DNA from: Whalleya microplaca
Taxonomy: Eukaryota > Ascomycota > Sordariomycetes > Xylariales > Xylariaceae
Direction: 5' to 3'
NCBI GenBank assembly: GCA_022497155.1
Contig: MU385733.1
Span: forward strand, 124,001-188,000
Length of the DNA stretch: 64,000 nucleotides
Shown: positions 1 through 11,500 of the stretch, in pieces
Layout of the letters: each line of letters starts with the position of its first letter
Numbering within the stretch: the stretch's first letter is position 1
The notes under the pieces: generated by a model
The model's database searches: none
The model's input: only the letters and a program-made list of their open reading frames with translations
Told to the model about the DNA's origin: nothing
Made by a program: the position numbers and the translations under genes

Positions 1-24
1 TGGCTTGCTAATCTCTTCCTACAG

Positions 25-474
25 CAAGTCGCGCCTGGAGGTACTATTACCGGCCCGTCCGTCAGCTACAACTCAGGCTACAATGCTTACGCCGAAGAGG
101 AGACGGAGCCCGAGGTGATTAAGCAATGGCGCGAGAACCGAGATGCTTCCAATGCCAAGCGAGCCGAGCAGTTTGCCGCCCAGAAGGCCGAGACGGTCAA
201 GGAGGCCCAGCAGAACATCGATGACTTCTACGAAAACTACAACAGCAAGAAGGAGAAGACGATCGCACAGACTCGCAAGGATGCCGAACAATTCCTAGCC
301 AGCCGAGACGACACTACTTCGGGCGGTACTAGCTGGGAGCGTATTGCGAAGTTGGTTGACGTGAGCGGCAAAGGCCAGAAGGGCGGTGCCAGCGGTTCGG
401 GCAAGGAGCGCTTCCGAGAGCTGTTGATGAGCTTACGGAAGGACGAGAAGGCACCCGGAGCTGAGGGATACTAG
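25..474 (+). CDS. CLC1: Clathrin light chain, 3' terminal exon (partial)
   Basis: This is the last exon of clathrin light chain; the rest lies upstream of the window. A pyrimidine-rich acceptor ends in CAG at 21-24, and the frame from base 25 runs without a break to TAG at 472-474, giving 149 codons. The segment shows the family's charged helical heavy-chain-binding region (IKQWRENRDASNAKRAEQ), then the conserved tail with SWERIAKLVDVSGK and a closing basic helix (RFRELLMSLRKDEKAP). In the family this protein decorates the clathrin triskelion hub and regulates coat assembly at the TGN and plasma membrane. It is convergent with the COX subunit gene that follows. Identity is secure; the 5' part cannot be judged here. 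Confidence 0.93.
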   Translation, partial: QVAPGGTITGPSVSYNSGYNAYAEEETEPEVIKQWRENRDASNAKRAEQFAAQKAETVKEAQQNIDDFYENYNSKKEKTIAQTRKDAEQFLASRDDTTSGGTSWERIAKLVDVSGKGQKGGASGSGKERFRELLMSLRKDEKAPGAEGY

Positions 475-822
475 ATACGTTTTTCTCATGATACACATGT
501 GGTTGGTCTGGGGTAGATTCATGGGGTTCACTGGCTTGTCAGCCCAGTATTAACCTCACTTCAGGCAGTATATCACTAAATCGGGTTGTACTCTAGACAA
601 GCTCGCGGGACTGCGAGTAGATAGGCTGACATCGTTGGCATTAGGAACCTATGGCGTAATGAACATTGTGGGCCGGTCTGCACAAACTCGATGAATAAAA
701 CCATTAAAATCGACAACACCAAGAAACTGCGTGAACGTCTGTCTATTGCTCGGCCTAGTATAATATGGGCTGGCCGTAATATTGCCTACAACCCTGCTTC
801 TTTGCTACGTCCCCCTCCTAGT
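475..822. other. Convergent 3' flank between clathrin light chain and COX7
   Basis: A stretch of about 350 bases holding the 3' untranslated regions of two convergent genes. I see no convincing ORF, RNA gene or repeat in it. Confidence 0.6.
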
Positions 823-1148
823 CTAGTCCTTGCCAAACCATGTGTTGTGGCCCATAACTTTACGTCCCATCATGTAGAGAGTAGCTATGAATTATGTTAG
901 AACTTTGCCATTTCTTCAGGCGGCCTAGAGCACTAACCTCCGAAGGTTCCATAGAGCAAGATGTTGTAGGGGATCATGTAGTAATTGCTTCGCGGGCCCT
1001 GCGTCATATTTCGTCAGCTAAGGATGGACCCCGAGAAGGACGATTCGAATAGGCAGGGACATACGATTTTCCAGAGACGGGTGTGCTCCTTATAGGCTTG
1101 CTGGTAGAATCGCTGGTGCTGGGGCACTCTGTTGGGGGCGTTGACCAT
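823..1148 (-). CDS. COX7: Cytochrome c oxidase subunit VIIa (Cox7-type), three exons
   Basis: Spliced model: complement of exons 823-884, 938-998 and 1065-1148, 207 nt, 68 residues. The introns (66 and 53 nt) have GTATGT and GTTAGT donors and CAG/TAG acceptors. The protein starts MVNAPNRVPQHQRFYQQAY, continues with a basic LWKIGPRSNYYM segment, then one membrane helix (about residues 37-55, ILLYGTFGATLYMM) and a short tail ending NTWFGKD. The N-terminal APNRVP-HQRFYQ block and the single helix are the signature of fungal subunit VIIa, a small nuclear-encoded inner-membrane subunit of complex IV. Both exon junctions keep frame exactly. The gene is divergent from the mitochondrial PPR-like gene. 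It is easy to miss because its longest exon is only 84 nt. Identity rests on recalled family motifs. Confidence 0.85.
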
Positions 1149-1759
1149 TCTGTGTTTCCGGTTAGCCAACCCGAGTCAAAGCTAGCTGAGACAGTCGCAA
1201 AGGCGTTGCGAGCGTTGCGAGCGTTGCGAGCGTAGCCATTGGCATCTAATATGGCCAGTGAAGACTCAGATTACACGTACCCCATTGTAGCGGTTGTTCA
1301 AGAGAATATCGGGTATGTGTGGTGTGCGGTAGGCGGGGCTAGATGGAGGTAGTGAGGTGTTGTCGGAAGCTTGAATGAAGCAATTGAGAGCATCGATGGA
1401 TTCAACGGGTTTGGGGATGTCGTACGATTATCGATTATCTGATTGGGTACTTGGTCATGACTAAGCGGATAAACCCGGGCTTTATCTTGCGTAGCCTAGG
1501 TAGGGTTTATCTAGGTACGGACGACAGGCTACCTTAGGTAAGCAGTACAGAAGTACACACGTACAGGTGGACCTGCATAGGTCAAATAATTCCTCACTCG
1601 CGCTCGCTAACCTCGAATCTTTCATTTTCGATAACTCGTAGAGACACGTTTAGTCTTGTATTCTTGTGTTCTCATGTCCAAGAGACTCCTACCTTGCGGC
1701 TAGTCTCGAGCCTTCGCGCCATTTCAACGGGCCGTCGAGCATGTGACTAGATCGTAGTG
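1149..1759. promoter_or_regulatory. Shared divergent promoter region of COX7 and the PPR-like gene
   Basis: A 611-base intergenic stretch between two start codons pointing away from each other, both for predicted mitochondrial proteins. It contains a 9-mer tandem repeat (1203-1232) and a CCTAGGTA palindromic motif at 1495-1502. No clear TATA box was identified. The role as a bidirectional promoter is inferred from gene orientation only. Confidence 0.5.
1203..1232 (+). repeat. Tandem repeat, GCGTTGCGA x 3.3
   Basis: Three perfect copies of the 9-mer GCGTTGCGA followed by GCG, lying 55 bases upstream of the COX7 start codon in the divergent promoter. Confidence 0.95.
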
Positions 1760-4201
1760 ATGCGATTGGTGAGTAGAACACTTCGAGATGTGATGCCAAA
1801 GGGTTTTGTCCTCCATCCTCAGTTTCATCTCCCGCCTCGGCTGTGCATTCGATTGCCTGCCTCGAGCAATCGACTAGGCGCCATACGCTACTTCTCCGCG
1901 TCTTCAGTGAATACTTCAGAAGAAGCCGTCAGCCAACTGCTCTCAGGGTTCTCTAATGATCCCAACATCCCTCCGAAGACGCTTGCTCAGTATCAGCAGC
2001 CGAATTCAGGCGCCTCTTTGATACAAGAGACTAAATTTTTCGGAAGATGGAGGGCCCTGTTGACAGATCCAGCCCGTCTCGCTGTCGAGACCGACTTCGA
2101 TCGCCGGGGACCTGCCAAGTCATGGCGTAGTCAGCTATTGGTCGACAAACTCCAGCATCGTGGTGATCTCGCACTATGGAGCTGTCTCTTGGATTACCAG
2201 CAGAGGATTAATGGAGAAGTTGGCGTCCAGCGAGTATGGAAGGGTCTCTGGGGGCGCAAGTCGCTCTACGATGTCGCTAGTCCACTTGCACCCATGTTCT
2301 GGCAATCGATCGTAGAGGCAGCTTTAAGATCGAATGACAACAAATTCCTCGAGAGCGTCTGGATTTACAGCGAGTGGATGAACGAAATGCATGGCGTGAA
2401 GTGGCCACAACTCTACTCCACCATCATGACTTACTTTCTGCAAACGCGTCAATACCAACGAGTCTTCCAATGGCAATTGCGATTAACTCCAAACTTTTAC
2501 CCCGGTGCAATCGAGTTTGCGAGGTTGATAAAGCTCTTCGCCCATGACACTGATCCCTACCGCTTTGCTGCCCTCCAGGCTCTTTACATTGCCAACCCCG
2601 ATCATCAGCTTTATGATACTCTCGTGCCCTATTTGTATAATCTAGGCGTATCTCAACTAGCTGCCAGATGGCGTCGTACTTGTGTCCGGCATGATGACTT
2701 CCCCTTGGCGTCCGTCCCTGTTCGGCCTTTTCTGCGATTCCTGCAGGCGTATTTCCCTTCTGATCTACTTGCCCCCGAAGAAACTGCTGCTCTCAGTGGG
2801 AATTGGGAATCTTCGGAAAGTACGGACCAGCTCAAAGTATCGCGAGAGTTTATCAATCGTGTCCACGGTGAGACTTTCGGCATTAGTGAAAAGAACTACA
2901 ATGATAAACTAGGGGCCAAGTGGTTTGCGAGCTCTTGGGTCACCCTGGACATGGCGATCTCCACCATCTCAACACTAGGCATCGACCAAATTGGGCCGTT
3001 GTCACTGCAGTCTATCGCTCTCAGAGAAGGGACTTCGGATGGGGTACTGAAACGGATCGCCCAGCTGCAAGATCAAGGCATTTCGGTCCTTGATTCGAAT
3101 TACTATCAATTGGTTCTTTACTTCGCTAAAATGGAGGACGACGAGCTACTTCTTGATCTATTGCATTGCGATCTTCATCCAGACGTATTTGATGACGTGG
3201 AACTTCAGACACAACTCATCTCATCCGCGGTTAAATCAGCGGATTGGCGGACTCATAGACTTTTACTAGCCACGACGATCTATGCGATAAAGAAGTCAGC
3301 ACGACAGACCGCTAACGCACTTATGCGCGCCTACGTCCTTCAAAGAAATCAACAAGCGCTATTGGCGCTTCTTGATGATATGAAAAGCATGAGGATTGAG
3401 ATCGACCACGACCAGACTAGTTTCATATATGAGTGTTTAGCCGCCGAACCGAAGTCTACATATATTTCCTTGGATGCCCTCAACTTCTACTTGCACGTTT
3501 TTCGGAAGCTGGTATCGATGGAAGTTCCTGTGCCATTATACTGCTGGAGAAAATTCCTCTTTGCTTTTGCCCGGCAAGAGAGACTAGATGACTTGGAAAA
3601 AGTTTGGCTGGAAACAGTCGAGATTTTCACTTCCTTCCAATCTTCCCGGCCAGGTTTCGTCCCACTACATCTCGAAGATCTTCCCCAGTCCATGAAGACG
3701 CCGTTGTCTGGTGTCGAAAACCTCATCGGCGTGTATATACCTTTGGACCTGCCACGTCGAAATCCCCTTCATCCATTGCGCCAGATATTTGACAAAAAGT
3801 TGCTGGGGACTGTTGTACGGTATGCATTCCAGAGTTCGTTCGCCGTCCAGGGTACCAGTTTTCAAATTGGTCGGGTCATTAGGCTGTTCCGAATACTTCG
3901 TGACCGAGGACTAGATATCAACCCAAACCAATTAACCTCGATGGTCATGCTACGGTTAATTACCCTCTACGGACCTGGGTACCCGACCAAGACACACCTC
4001 CAACGTGTCAGGGCATACAATACTCTGACTTTGACGGAAATGAAAACCTTGATTGATGAGGCTTGGGGAGAAGAGTTTCTTCCACCAGTCGAAAAGTTAC
4101 GAGCAGATATTGAGACTCGCGGCACTAAGTCAATGCAGGAGAACCTGGAATACTTGCAGCGAGTTGGCAAGACGAGGCCACGCCTTCACAACGCGCTATG
4201 A
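1760..4201 (+). CDS. Mitochondrial pentatricopeptide-repeat-like protein
   Basis: A single-exon gene of 813 residues. The start is ATG at 1760; the in-frame triplet just before it is GTG. The N-terminus is rich in Arg and hydroxylated residues with almost no acidic ones (MRLVSRTLRDVMPKGF...IRYFSASS), as in a mitochondrial presequence. The body is all-helical with degenerate 35-residue repeats, the clearest at NALMRAYVLQRNQQALLALL followed by DDMKSMRIEIDHD. Fungal proteins of this kind bind organellar RNA and help maturation or translation of mitochondrial mRNAs; the target cannot be read from the sequence. It is divergent from COX7, which fits mitochondrial co-expression. A cya-5/Pet309-like role is possible but unproven, so no symbol is given. 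No introns are needed. Confidence 0.75.
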   Translation: MRLVSRTLRDVMPKGFVLHPQFHLPPRLCIRLPASSNRLGAIRYFSASSVNTSEEAVSQLLSGFSNDPNIPPKTLAQYQQPNSGASLIQETKFFGRWRALLTDPARLAVETDFDRRGPAKSWRSQLLVDKLQHRGDLALWSCLLDYQQRINGEVGVQRVWKGLWGRKSLYDVASPLAPMFWQSIVEAALRSNDNKFLESVWIYSEWMNEMHGVKWPQLYSTIMTYFLQTRQYQRVFQWQLRLTPNFYPGAIEFARLIKLFAHDTDPYRFAALQALYIANPDHQLYDTLVPYLYNLGVSQLAARWRRTCVRHDDFPLASVPVRPFLRFLQAYFPSDLLAPEETAALSGNWESSESTDQLKVSREFINRVHGETFGISEKNYNDKLGAKWFASSWVTLDMAISTISTLGIDQIGPLSLQSIALREGTSDGVLKRIAQLQDQGISVLDSNYYQLVLYFAKMEDDELLLDLLHCDLHPDVFDDVELQTQLISSAVKSADWRTHRLLLATTIYAIKKSARQTANALMRAYVLQRNQQALLALLDDMKSMRIEIDHDQTSFIYECLAAEPKSTYISLDALNFYLHVFRKLVSMEVPVPLYCWRKFLFAFARQERLDDLEKVWLETVEIFTSFQSSRPGFVPLHLEDLPQSMKTPLSGVENLIGVYIPLDLPRRNPLHPLRQIFDKKLLGTVVRYAFQSSFAVQGTSFQIGRVIRLFRILRDRGLDINPNQLTSMVMLRLITLYGPGYPTKTHLQRVRAYNTLTLTEMKTLIDEAWGEEFLPPVEKLRADIETRGTKSMQENLEYLQRVGKTRPRLHNAL

Positions 4202-4500
4202 GTGCGCAATTCCTTCGATACATATACAATATATAGTAACAAGATACCCACTTCATCATCATAATAGAATATTACGTGAATGAAAAAAGACAATTACTCG
4301 TATGAGTTCCGGATCTAATTGAGACGTGTGCTCTGTCACGTCTCCTTACTTTAGTGTTACAACAACGCCAGGTGTTTCAACGCCTAGTGAATAGCCCGAC
4401 ACAATTCAAGCCAAGTCCTGTATAATCGCCAGCTGTTTTATAGATTCAAGAGGATCTCTCGTCCAACAGTCCCAAAACATGTGTGTCAGGGGCTCCTTTT

Positions 4501-5834
4501 TCACCCCTCGCCTCCTCCTCCGCCACCGGTATCTTCACTCCCACCACTACCACCCCCATCCCCGCCGCCGCCGCCACGATTCCTCGGTTTCACGGCCAGG
4601 AGTATGATAGCGCCGACGATGAGGAGCAGGAGCAGGAGGATGAGCTTGCGCTTAGTAGTCTTCTTCTGGTACCCGGCAGCGACGACGAGCTCCTTATCGG
4701 CCGCCTTGACGTCGACGGCCATGCGCTCGACGTTGTAGTCGATGCGGTCGAGCATGGTGCCCTGGTCGATGACCATGGTCTGCAGGTCGCGGAAGAGGTC
4801 GGACAGCTCGATGATGCCCTGGGCGATGTCCTCGATCTCGCGCTCGCGCTGCAGGATCACCGCGTCGTTGCTGTGCAGCAGCTTCTGGTGCGTCGTCTGC
4901 TGCAGCGCCGTCTGCGAGTACGACCGGTCCGCGTCCGACTCTTGTAGTGATGGGTCTGCTGCGTAGTTACCGCTGGTTGTGCCGCCCAGGGGCGTCGATG
5001 TGGAGGTGCGGTCGCCGATGGGGGTGAGCGTGCCGAGGCCGGACATGCCGCGCAGTTCTGAGGGGGGTTGGTGTTAGCATTGAGTGTCCGTGATACGTAG
5101 CCACATATAGTAGATATATAAGTGTAAGATCAAGAAACACCATACTTTTCAAGTATGCGCTCTGCTTCTTCCGGAAGCCGGCGCTCGCCTCCTGCACCCT
5201 AGCCGCCAGGCTGATCTGGATATTCTTGGCCATGGTCTCCTCGGCGCGGGTCATGGTGCCGCTCTGGTGGCTCTCGCGCACGAGGTGCTCGATGCGCTGT
5301 ATACACCTATGGCACTCGTGGAAGCCCTTGGTGACGGCCTGGGTCAGGCGCTCGATCTCGCCCTCCTCGGCGCGCTTGGCGTCCTCGTCGTTGAAGCCGG
5401 GCAGGACGTGCTTCTGGTGCAGGCGCTCGAGGGTCTGCGACTTGCGCGCGATGTCGGCCAGCACGTCGGTCACCTCGTCGTTGATGTCGGCCCACCGCGG
5501 CGGCAGCACGTCCATCTCGATCACCGCGTCCCCGTCGTCGTGGTAGTCGGCGCCCGCCAGGAGGCCCTGCTGGTCCTCCGCGCCGCCGCCGAGGGCGCTG
5601 CTGATGCTACTACCGCCGCCGCCGCCGCCGCCGCTGCCGCGCCCGAAGTCCGAGAAGCCATTTCCGCTGGGCTCGGGCCCGTATCGCGTCTTCTTCGCCG
5701 GGTGGTGGGCGTAGGATTGGCGGTAGGATATGTAGCTAGATAGATGGTGTAAGTCCTACCTAGAGGAAACAGGAGGGAGGGTCCGGCTGGCTGGTTGGTC
5801 TGGCTGCTTACAGGTTGGTGCGGTCTCGCCACAT
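4501..5834 (-). CDS. TLG2: Syntaxin Tlg2 (Qa-SNARE of the TGN/endosome), three exons
   Basis: Spliced model: complement of exons 4501-5057, 5146-5735 and 5812-5834, giving 389 residues. The 23-nt first exon encodes MWRDRTNL and joins to YISYRQSYAHH, the conserved Tlg2/syntaxin-16 N-terminal peptide that binds Vps45. A poly-glycine tract encoded by CCG repeats and an Habc-type helical region follow. The Qa-SNARE motif spans about residues 269-331 with the zero-layer glutamine near 303 (MVIDQGTMLDRIDYN). The membrane anchor is about 343-360 (LILLLLLLIVGAIILLAV). The predicted lumenal tail of about 29 residues is almost entirely Gly, Ser, Asp and Glu. The protein acts in fusion of endosome-derived vesicles with the TGN. 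Introns are 76 and 88 nt with GTAAGC and GTATGG donors. Confidence 0.9.
5603..5636 (+). repeat. CCG trinucleotide tract inside TLG2 (poly-Gly)
   Basis: A near-pure CCG run; on the coding strand it specifies a poly-glycine stretch in the N-terminal region of Tlg2. It is prone to length change by slippage. Confidence 0.8.
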
Positions 5835-6648
5835 GGCGGACGCGGGTGGGAGGTAATAGCAACCGTCAGGGCGGTGCTATCGAATCGATTAGATAATTTG
5901 GAAGAAATGAAAAACTAGTACATAGAAGCACAGAAGAGTAATTCGGAAGGCCGTCGGCTTGGTAATATTACAGTGATGATGATGATGATGGTTTACAGGA
6001 CATAGTGTACACATGCAATTGACAGCTCCTTGCAGCTGACGTAGCTCCGGCGGGCGCCGTTGCATCAATCACCCTATCACCCTGACTGCCTGACAGGCTG
6101 ATCTTATCGGTGGCACCTGAGTGGCAGCGGCAATGGCAGTGGCAGTTATCCGTAATAAGAGATCCCTAGAGGCTAGTAGTAGATTCAATTGTCCGGTATT
6201 GATATTCATTTACCGAGGCCTGCGGCGGAATGCAGACATGCAAGTCAGCCCATCCATGGCAGGACAGGACCCACTTGTCTGCCCTGCACAGGCCACTGCA
6301 CGGTCGGGTTCCTCTGTGACACTGATGCAATTCATTTCAGGCGTCCTCCCTCAATCTCCCCTCCCCTAAACCGTTAATAAAGCTACTAAGCTTAAAATCC
6401 ATAGGGGCCCCTCCACCCTGCCTACCCTCTCTGCCTACCTGCCTTGTTATTATTTCAAAACAACCTTAACCCTTGACGATCTAAAACGAAAGGCCTCTCT
6501 CTCTCTTTTCCCTCCTTGGCAACCTGATATTCGTCTCTGCCATACCAGCGACAGCTAACAACCAGAGCGTCCCTCGTTTCGACCACAACCACAACCAACA
6601 CCACGCCGCCTACCCATACATCTTTTTCTATTACACACCACCTCAACT
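5835..6648. promoter_or_regulatory. Divergent promoter region between TLG2 and calmodulin
   Basis: An 814-base stretch between divergent starts. It contains a (GAT)5 microsatellite at 5975-5989, GGCAGTGGCAG-type runs near 6120-6145, and a CT-rich tract at about 6410-6520 before the calmodulin ATG, typical of strongly expressed fungal promoters and leaders. No convincing ORF is present. Promoter function is inferred from position. Confidence 0.55.
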
Positions 6649-7645
<997 letters not shown>

Positions 7646-9895
7646 AAGTTTGTTTGGGCTTTCGTAGACCTGTTGATCCCCATACCCACGTCTTTTGTTG
7701 CGATAGGCTTCTCCTTTCTTTCTCCGTTCAGTCGGGGCTGAGGCCAAGGGGACTATGAGTTGGCGCTGTCCGCTCAGGGATACACACGAGAAAGGAGCTG
7801 AGTGTTGGAGGTTTTCGTGGGGGTGTTTTCTGCCAAGAGCCATCTTGACTCTACAATTCCCAAGAAAAGAAAATATGACAGGACATTGAAAGGGGGATTG
7901 TTGATGTAACATCCTCTGTCCAATTTTTTCTAATCTCGTGTGCGTTTTCCAAGGCGTCGAATGAAGGTGCATGATGCTGCGTATTATCTGAGGCTTCCAG
8001 TAGTACTGGCTTAGGATAGCCTCTCTCATATGGCTGAGCTAGTCTTCTCGTGTAGGCCTCGACTGATAGAAGAGACTTCATCTTTAGTATAAACTTAATT
8101 TGTGTGAGCGCCCAACGCATCTAACACTAGCAGCATGTTCGTAAGACGGCTCTTCAGCACGGGGTCCCAAGACCTCATCGTGAACTAAGGCTATCACCTC
8201 CTCAGGCCCCCGAGATTAACTAACGGGTGTCGACCTGGTCTCTACAGAAGTCAGAGTTGGTCTTGGGTTTTCGAGAAGATTGCATACTTTCTTGCTTTAC
8301 TTTATTTCACACAACAAATGAAACCCCGTTTTTCTAGTTTTTCGGCCTAAAGTTAGAGCTCAGTGAAGAAAGTACTGATGCATGGTATTGCTCTCTTAAG
8401 ACAGCCCAAGCCATACACAAGTTCCACCAAGACGTACACATAGCAAGCCCAAGTCATGTCTACGCGATCTACTGACTACCTAGGTATATTCATAAGAGCT
8501 ATTTATGAACTCATCTAGTGACTACCAGTGGTCTGAAAATAAATGTGAATCGACAGTTATTACTTGCAATGATATCCTAAGGCTCGAGTCGTTCCCTAGG
8601 TAGTTGGGTTATTGTAGAGCTGCCAAATCATGCCCTCTCTCCCGTACCTACGTACTCAAATTCCAAGATTATACCTACCTTGGCAGCACCTTTTAGCATA
8701 GTTGACTTCATCGTTGGTAGCGTACAGTGTATTGCCATGCCGTTCATAAGCTGATGCACAGATAGGAAGATTAGGATAAGGAGTTCAAGTAGCTAACTTA
8801 TCTAGCCGATTTTAGACTCATTCTATGAATAATATCTCAGCAGCCTCCGCTCGAATTGAATCATGCTGTTTACCAATCCACTCATCAAGTTAGGCATGAT
8901 GATATTCTGCGCCGCATGCTAAAACCTTTACTCGGTTTGACAAGGGCCTTTGGTTGATCAAGTGTATTGCCTTTCATAAAACCATTATCTTTGAAGCAGG
9001 CTCTAAACGTAGGCTGTGGCTTCCGCGCAGTTGGAAGTCGTTCCTACACGGAGCTATGAAGCCACTAACATATTAATATATACTACCTAAAAGCCCCATA
9101 TAGATACATGTATGTTTTTCGCAAGGGCCGTTGTCTTGTTCCTTTCCTTCCTTGTCTCTTAACCTTAAATTACCACCGAAATACACAGACATTCAGCAGC
9201 AAAGCAGCCAAGACCCTTCTAGCCTGTAGGAATTCAGTAAATATTCACATTGTGCCAGGCTTGTAGTTAGGCTGAAATTATGAAGAAGTCAAATGATGAA
9301 TTATGTTGGTTCTACAGAGCGGCGCAGTGCATTCTGTAAGGCATATCTGGTCATTAATATCATGTTATTGGATACTCATATGACGTATCATTCATTACAT
9401 GACCTAAGCCCTATGGGAAGAACTGACAGATGCATTTGAGCATTTTAAACATCAACGTACATTGCTAGAAGCTAACACTAAACCTAGGTACCCTGTTGCA
9501 ATTATCTGGACCGCGGCCTGTCTCTGCCACCTTGGAGCCTGTCTAGATAGAAGGTGTATCGTTCTCATGTTGGTTCCACGTGATAGAAACGAGCGCCCCT
9601 AAGGTATGGACGAGTGAATTAGATGACTGACCTGAGTGAGTCGACCTCCACCCCCTTGACTTCCCAGGCTTGTCTTCTCTGGCAGATATATGCTCCCACT
9701 TCCAACACACCTCAATCTTTGCAACAATGGGGCTGCTTGATTTGTTGCCACCAACGCCATTCGACACTTCAACAGCGCCGATGTCATTCTCTCTCTGTTT
9801 AACAATGTCGTAAGCGCATTTCTGTACATTATAGTGGCGTTGTAGCATCTCATGATGATTATGTAATTATGTGCGTATAACGTGGCACGCTGCAC
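7646..9895. other. Gene-free region downstream of calmodulin
   Basis: About 2.2 kb, AT-leaning, with the calmodulin 3' UTR at its start. A long open frame on the minus strand here overlaps the last calmodulin exon and has no protein-like features. CCTAGGTA motifs occur at 8479, 8595 and 9483. I see no RNA gene or coding exon. Confidence 0.55.
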
Positions 9896-11500
9896 CTTAT
9901 TTACTTCCATCCGGTTTCCAAGTTCACTGGTCCCAAGCTTGCAGCTAGTTCAGTTCTACCTCACGCTTTGCACTGGTATGCTGTGCCTTGTGGTGCTCTG
10001 ATCGAGAGACTTATTCACTCGAGTTCTCTAGCAGATTTAGGTTCCGGGGGAGATGGCCCTCGGCGGTTAAGGAGATGATCAAGAAATATGGTATCTGAAC
10101 TAGAATCTCTGGCTGTAGTCAGTATTTCCAAAGGAGATATCGTACGAGTTTCCCAGAACGAGATTATGTTTGCAACGACTCAGGGAGCTTTAAGTGAGCG
10201 TTTTCCCCTAACTATTTTTTTCGTAGATAGGCTCGCGGAACCATGTTCAGGTGGAAAGGCACCAATGTCAACCTAAACATACAATCCGGTGTTCAGATAT
10301 CACGAGACATGGCTCAAGATAGACCTTATGGCCTTCTGTTCGGGAGAAGGAGGTTTAATTTGGGAGCAGGCCCCATTAAGAATCGTGAGGTAGCGAAGAA
10401 GATTCTGCCAGCTTTCAGCACCAAAGCCACAAAGGCAAGGGAGCAAGTTGTGCATGAGCGGTTAGACTCATTCATCGAGAAAATGGAGAGTGTCGGTAGC
10501 GGGTCCGAGGGGGTCACCATGGACACAGTTTCAGAGTCCCACAAACTATCCCTCTTGGTTCGCCTCTCTGGAAGTCATAGTTATCACGGGACTACTGAAA
10601 ATAGATATCGTGGCTTGCCATAGATATATTGACAGACTTTAAATAGAGCCGCGAGCTACGCCAAATGCGAGATGGTTAGTGGCTCCTCAACAGGTTGATT
10701 ATCGACTTCTTCCCTAGTGATAACTAGAAGCGACCAAAGAAAAGTTATGATTTTACGGAAGCGTTGCTGGCAACTAATATGGAATTATCGTCCAAGTCTT
10801 TGAGAAATTTTCGTGGTGAAGGCTCCTTACGTACCTGTTCGAGCCCCCCAGCATTATCAGAAAGCTATCCAAGGTCTTCAAAATGACCACCAGGTGCTTC
10901 AAAATCGAACGAACAATCGCGATAAGACGAGACATCCGTACTTTGTCAACTATATTCTCCCTATCGACGCATCCGCGCCGAGAACCAGGAAGGAAAAGGC
11001 CCATCTCCAGCAGGTAGCGCTGCAGCAGTTTATGGCAGGTTTCGATCCTGCCCAGGCGCCGTTGTAGATGGTATACATGTTCCTAAAGGTGTAGGTTTGG
11101 TTCCGTTCGACTTGTTACCCAAGATCTCCCCCTTTATTGACGCCCAATAGGTCGTTTTCCAGACAGGTGCTTTCACTGTAGCGCGCGATCCACGAAATTT
11201 CCACGACCCGTCAGACTACTGCCCCGCGCGATGGCTACCGCCAGATCATCTACTGTACGAAACGAGATTGCTGACGACAAGTTGAAAGGTCACCTCCCAT
11301 TCGGTCTAAGTCTGAGGTCGTATTGGGGTATTGGGCGAGATATGGTATGGAACCAGATCAGGTTGTTCCTCGCTAAGGTCCCGTGGACTTTTTACTTGGG
11401 GCAAACTCGTGGACAGGACGCAACGTTTGACAAGGACTATAGCACTCATGCAATGAGGTACAAGCCCGGTAAGATTTGTAAAACGATAAAGAATATATAA
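9896..11500 (+). pseudogene. Cytochrome P450 pseudogene (fungal secondary-metabolism type)
   Basis: P450 landmarks appear in the right order but scattered over several frames. They are the N-terminal YFHPVSKFTGPKLAA near 9902, a KKYG segment near 10080, GDIVRVSQNEIMFATTQG near 10134, the C-helix region PAFSTKATKAREQVVHERL near 10411, the I-helix-like region KEKAHLQQVALQQFMAGFDP near 10994, VVDGIHVPKGV near 11070, ARDPRNFHDPSDYCPARWLP near 11180, and the heme loop LPFGLSLRSYWGIGRDM near 11297. Stops and frameshifts separate them, and the heme-ligating cysteine position reads Tyr. The order and spacing resemble the isotrichodermin-hydroxylase-like group. A few interruptions may be introns (for example near 10089-10131 and 11092-11150), but the lost cysteine and multiple frame changes mean it is not functional. 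Confidence 0.8.

Noticed and set aside
691..900. Plus-strand ORF of 69 codons
   Set aside because: It lies antisense to exon 3 of the COX7 gene, which has spliced protein-level support.
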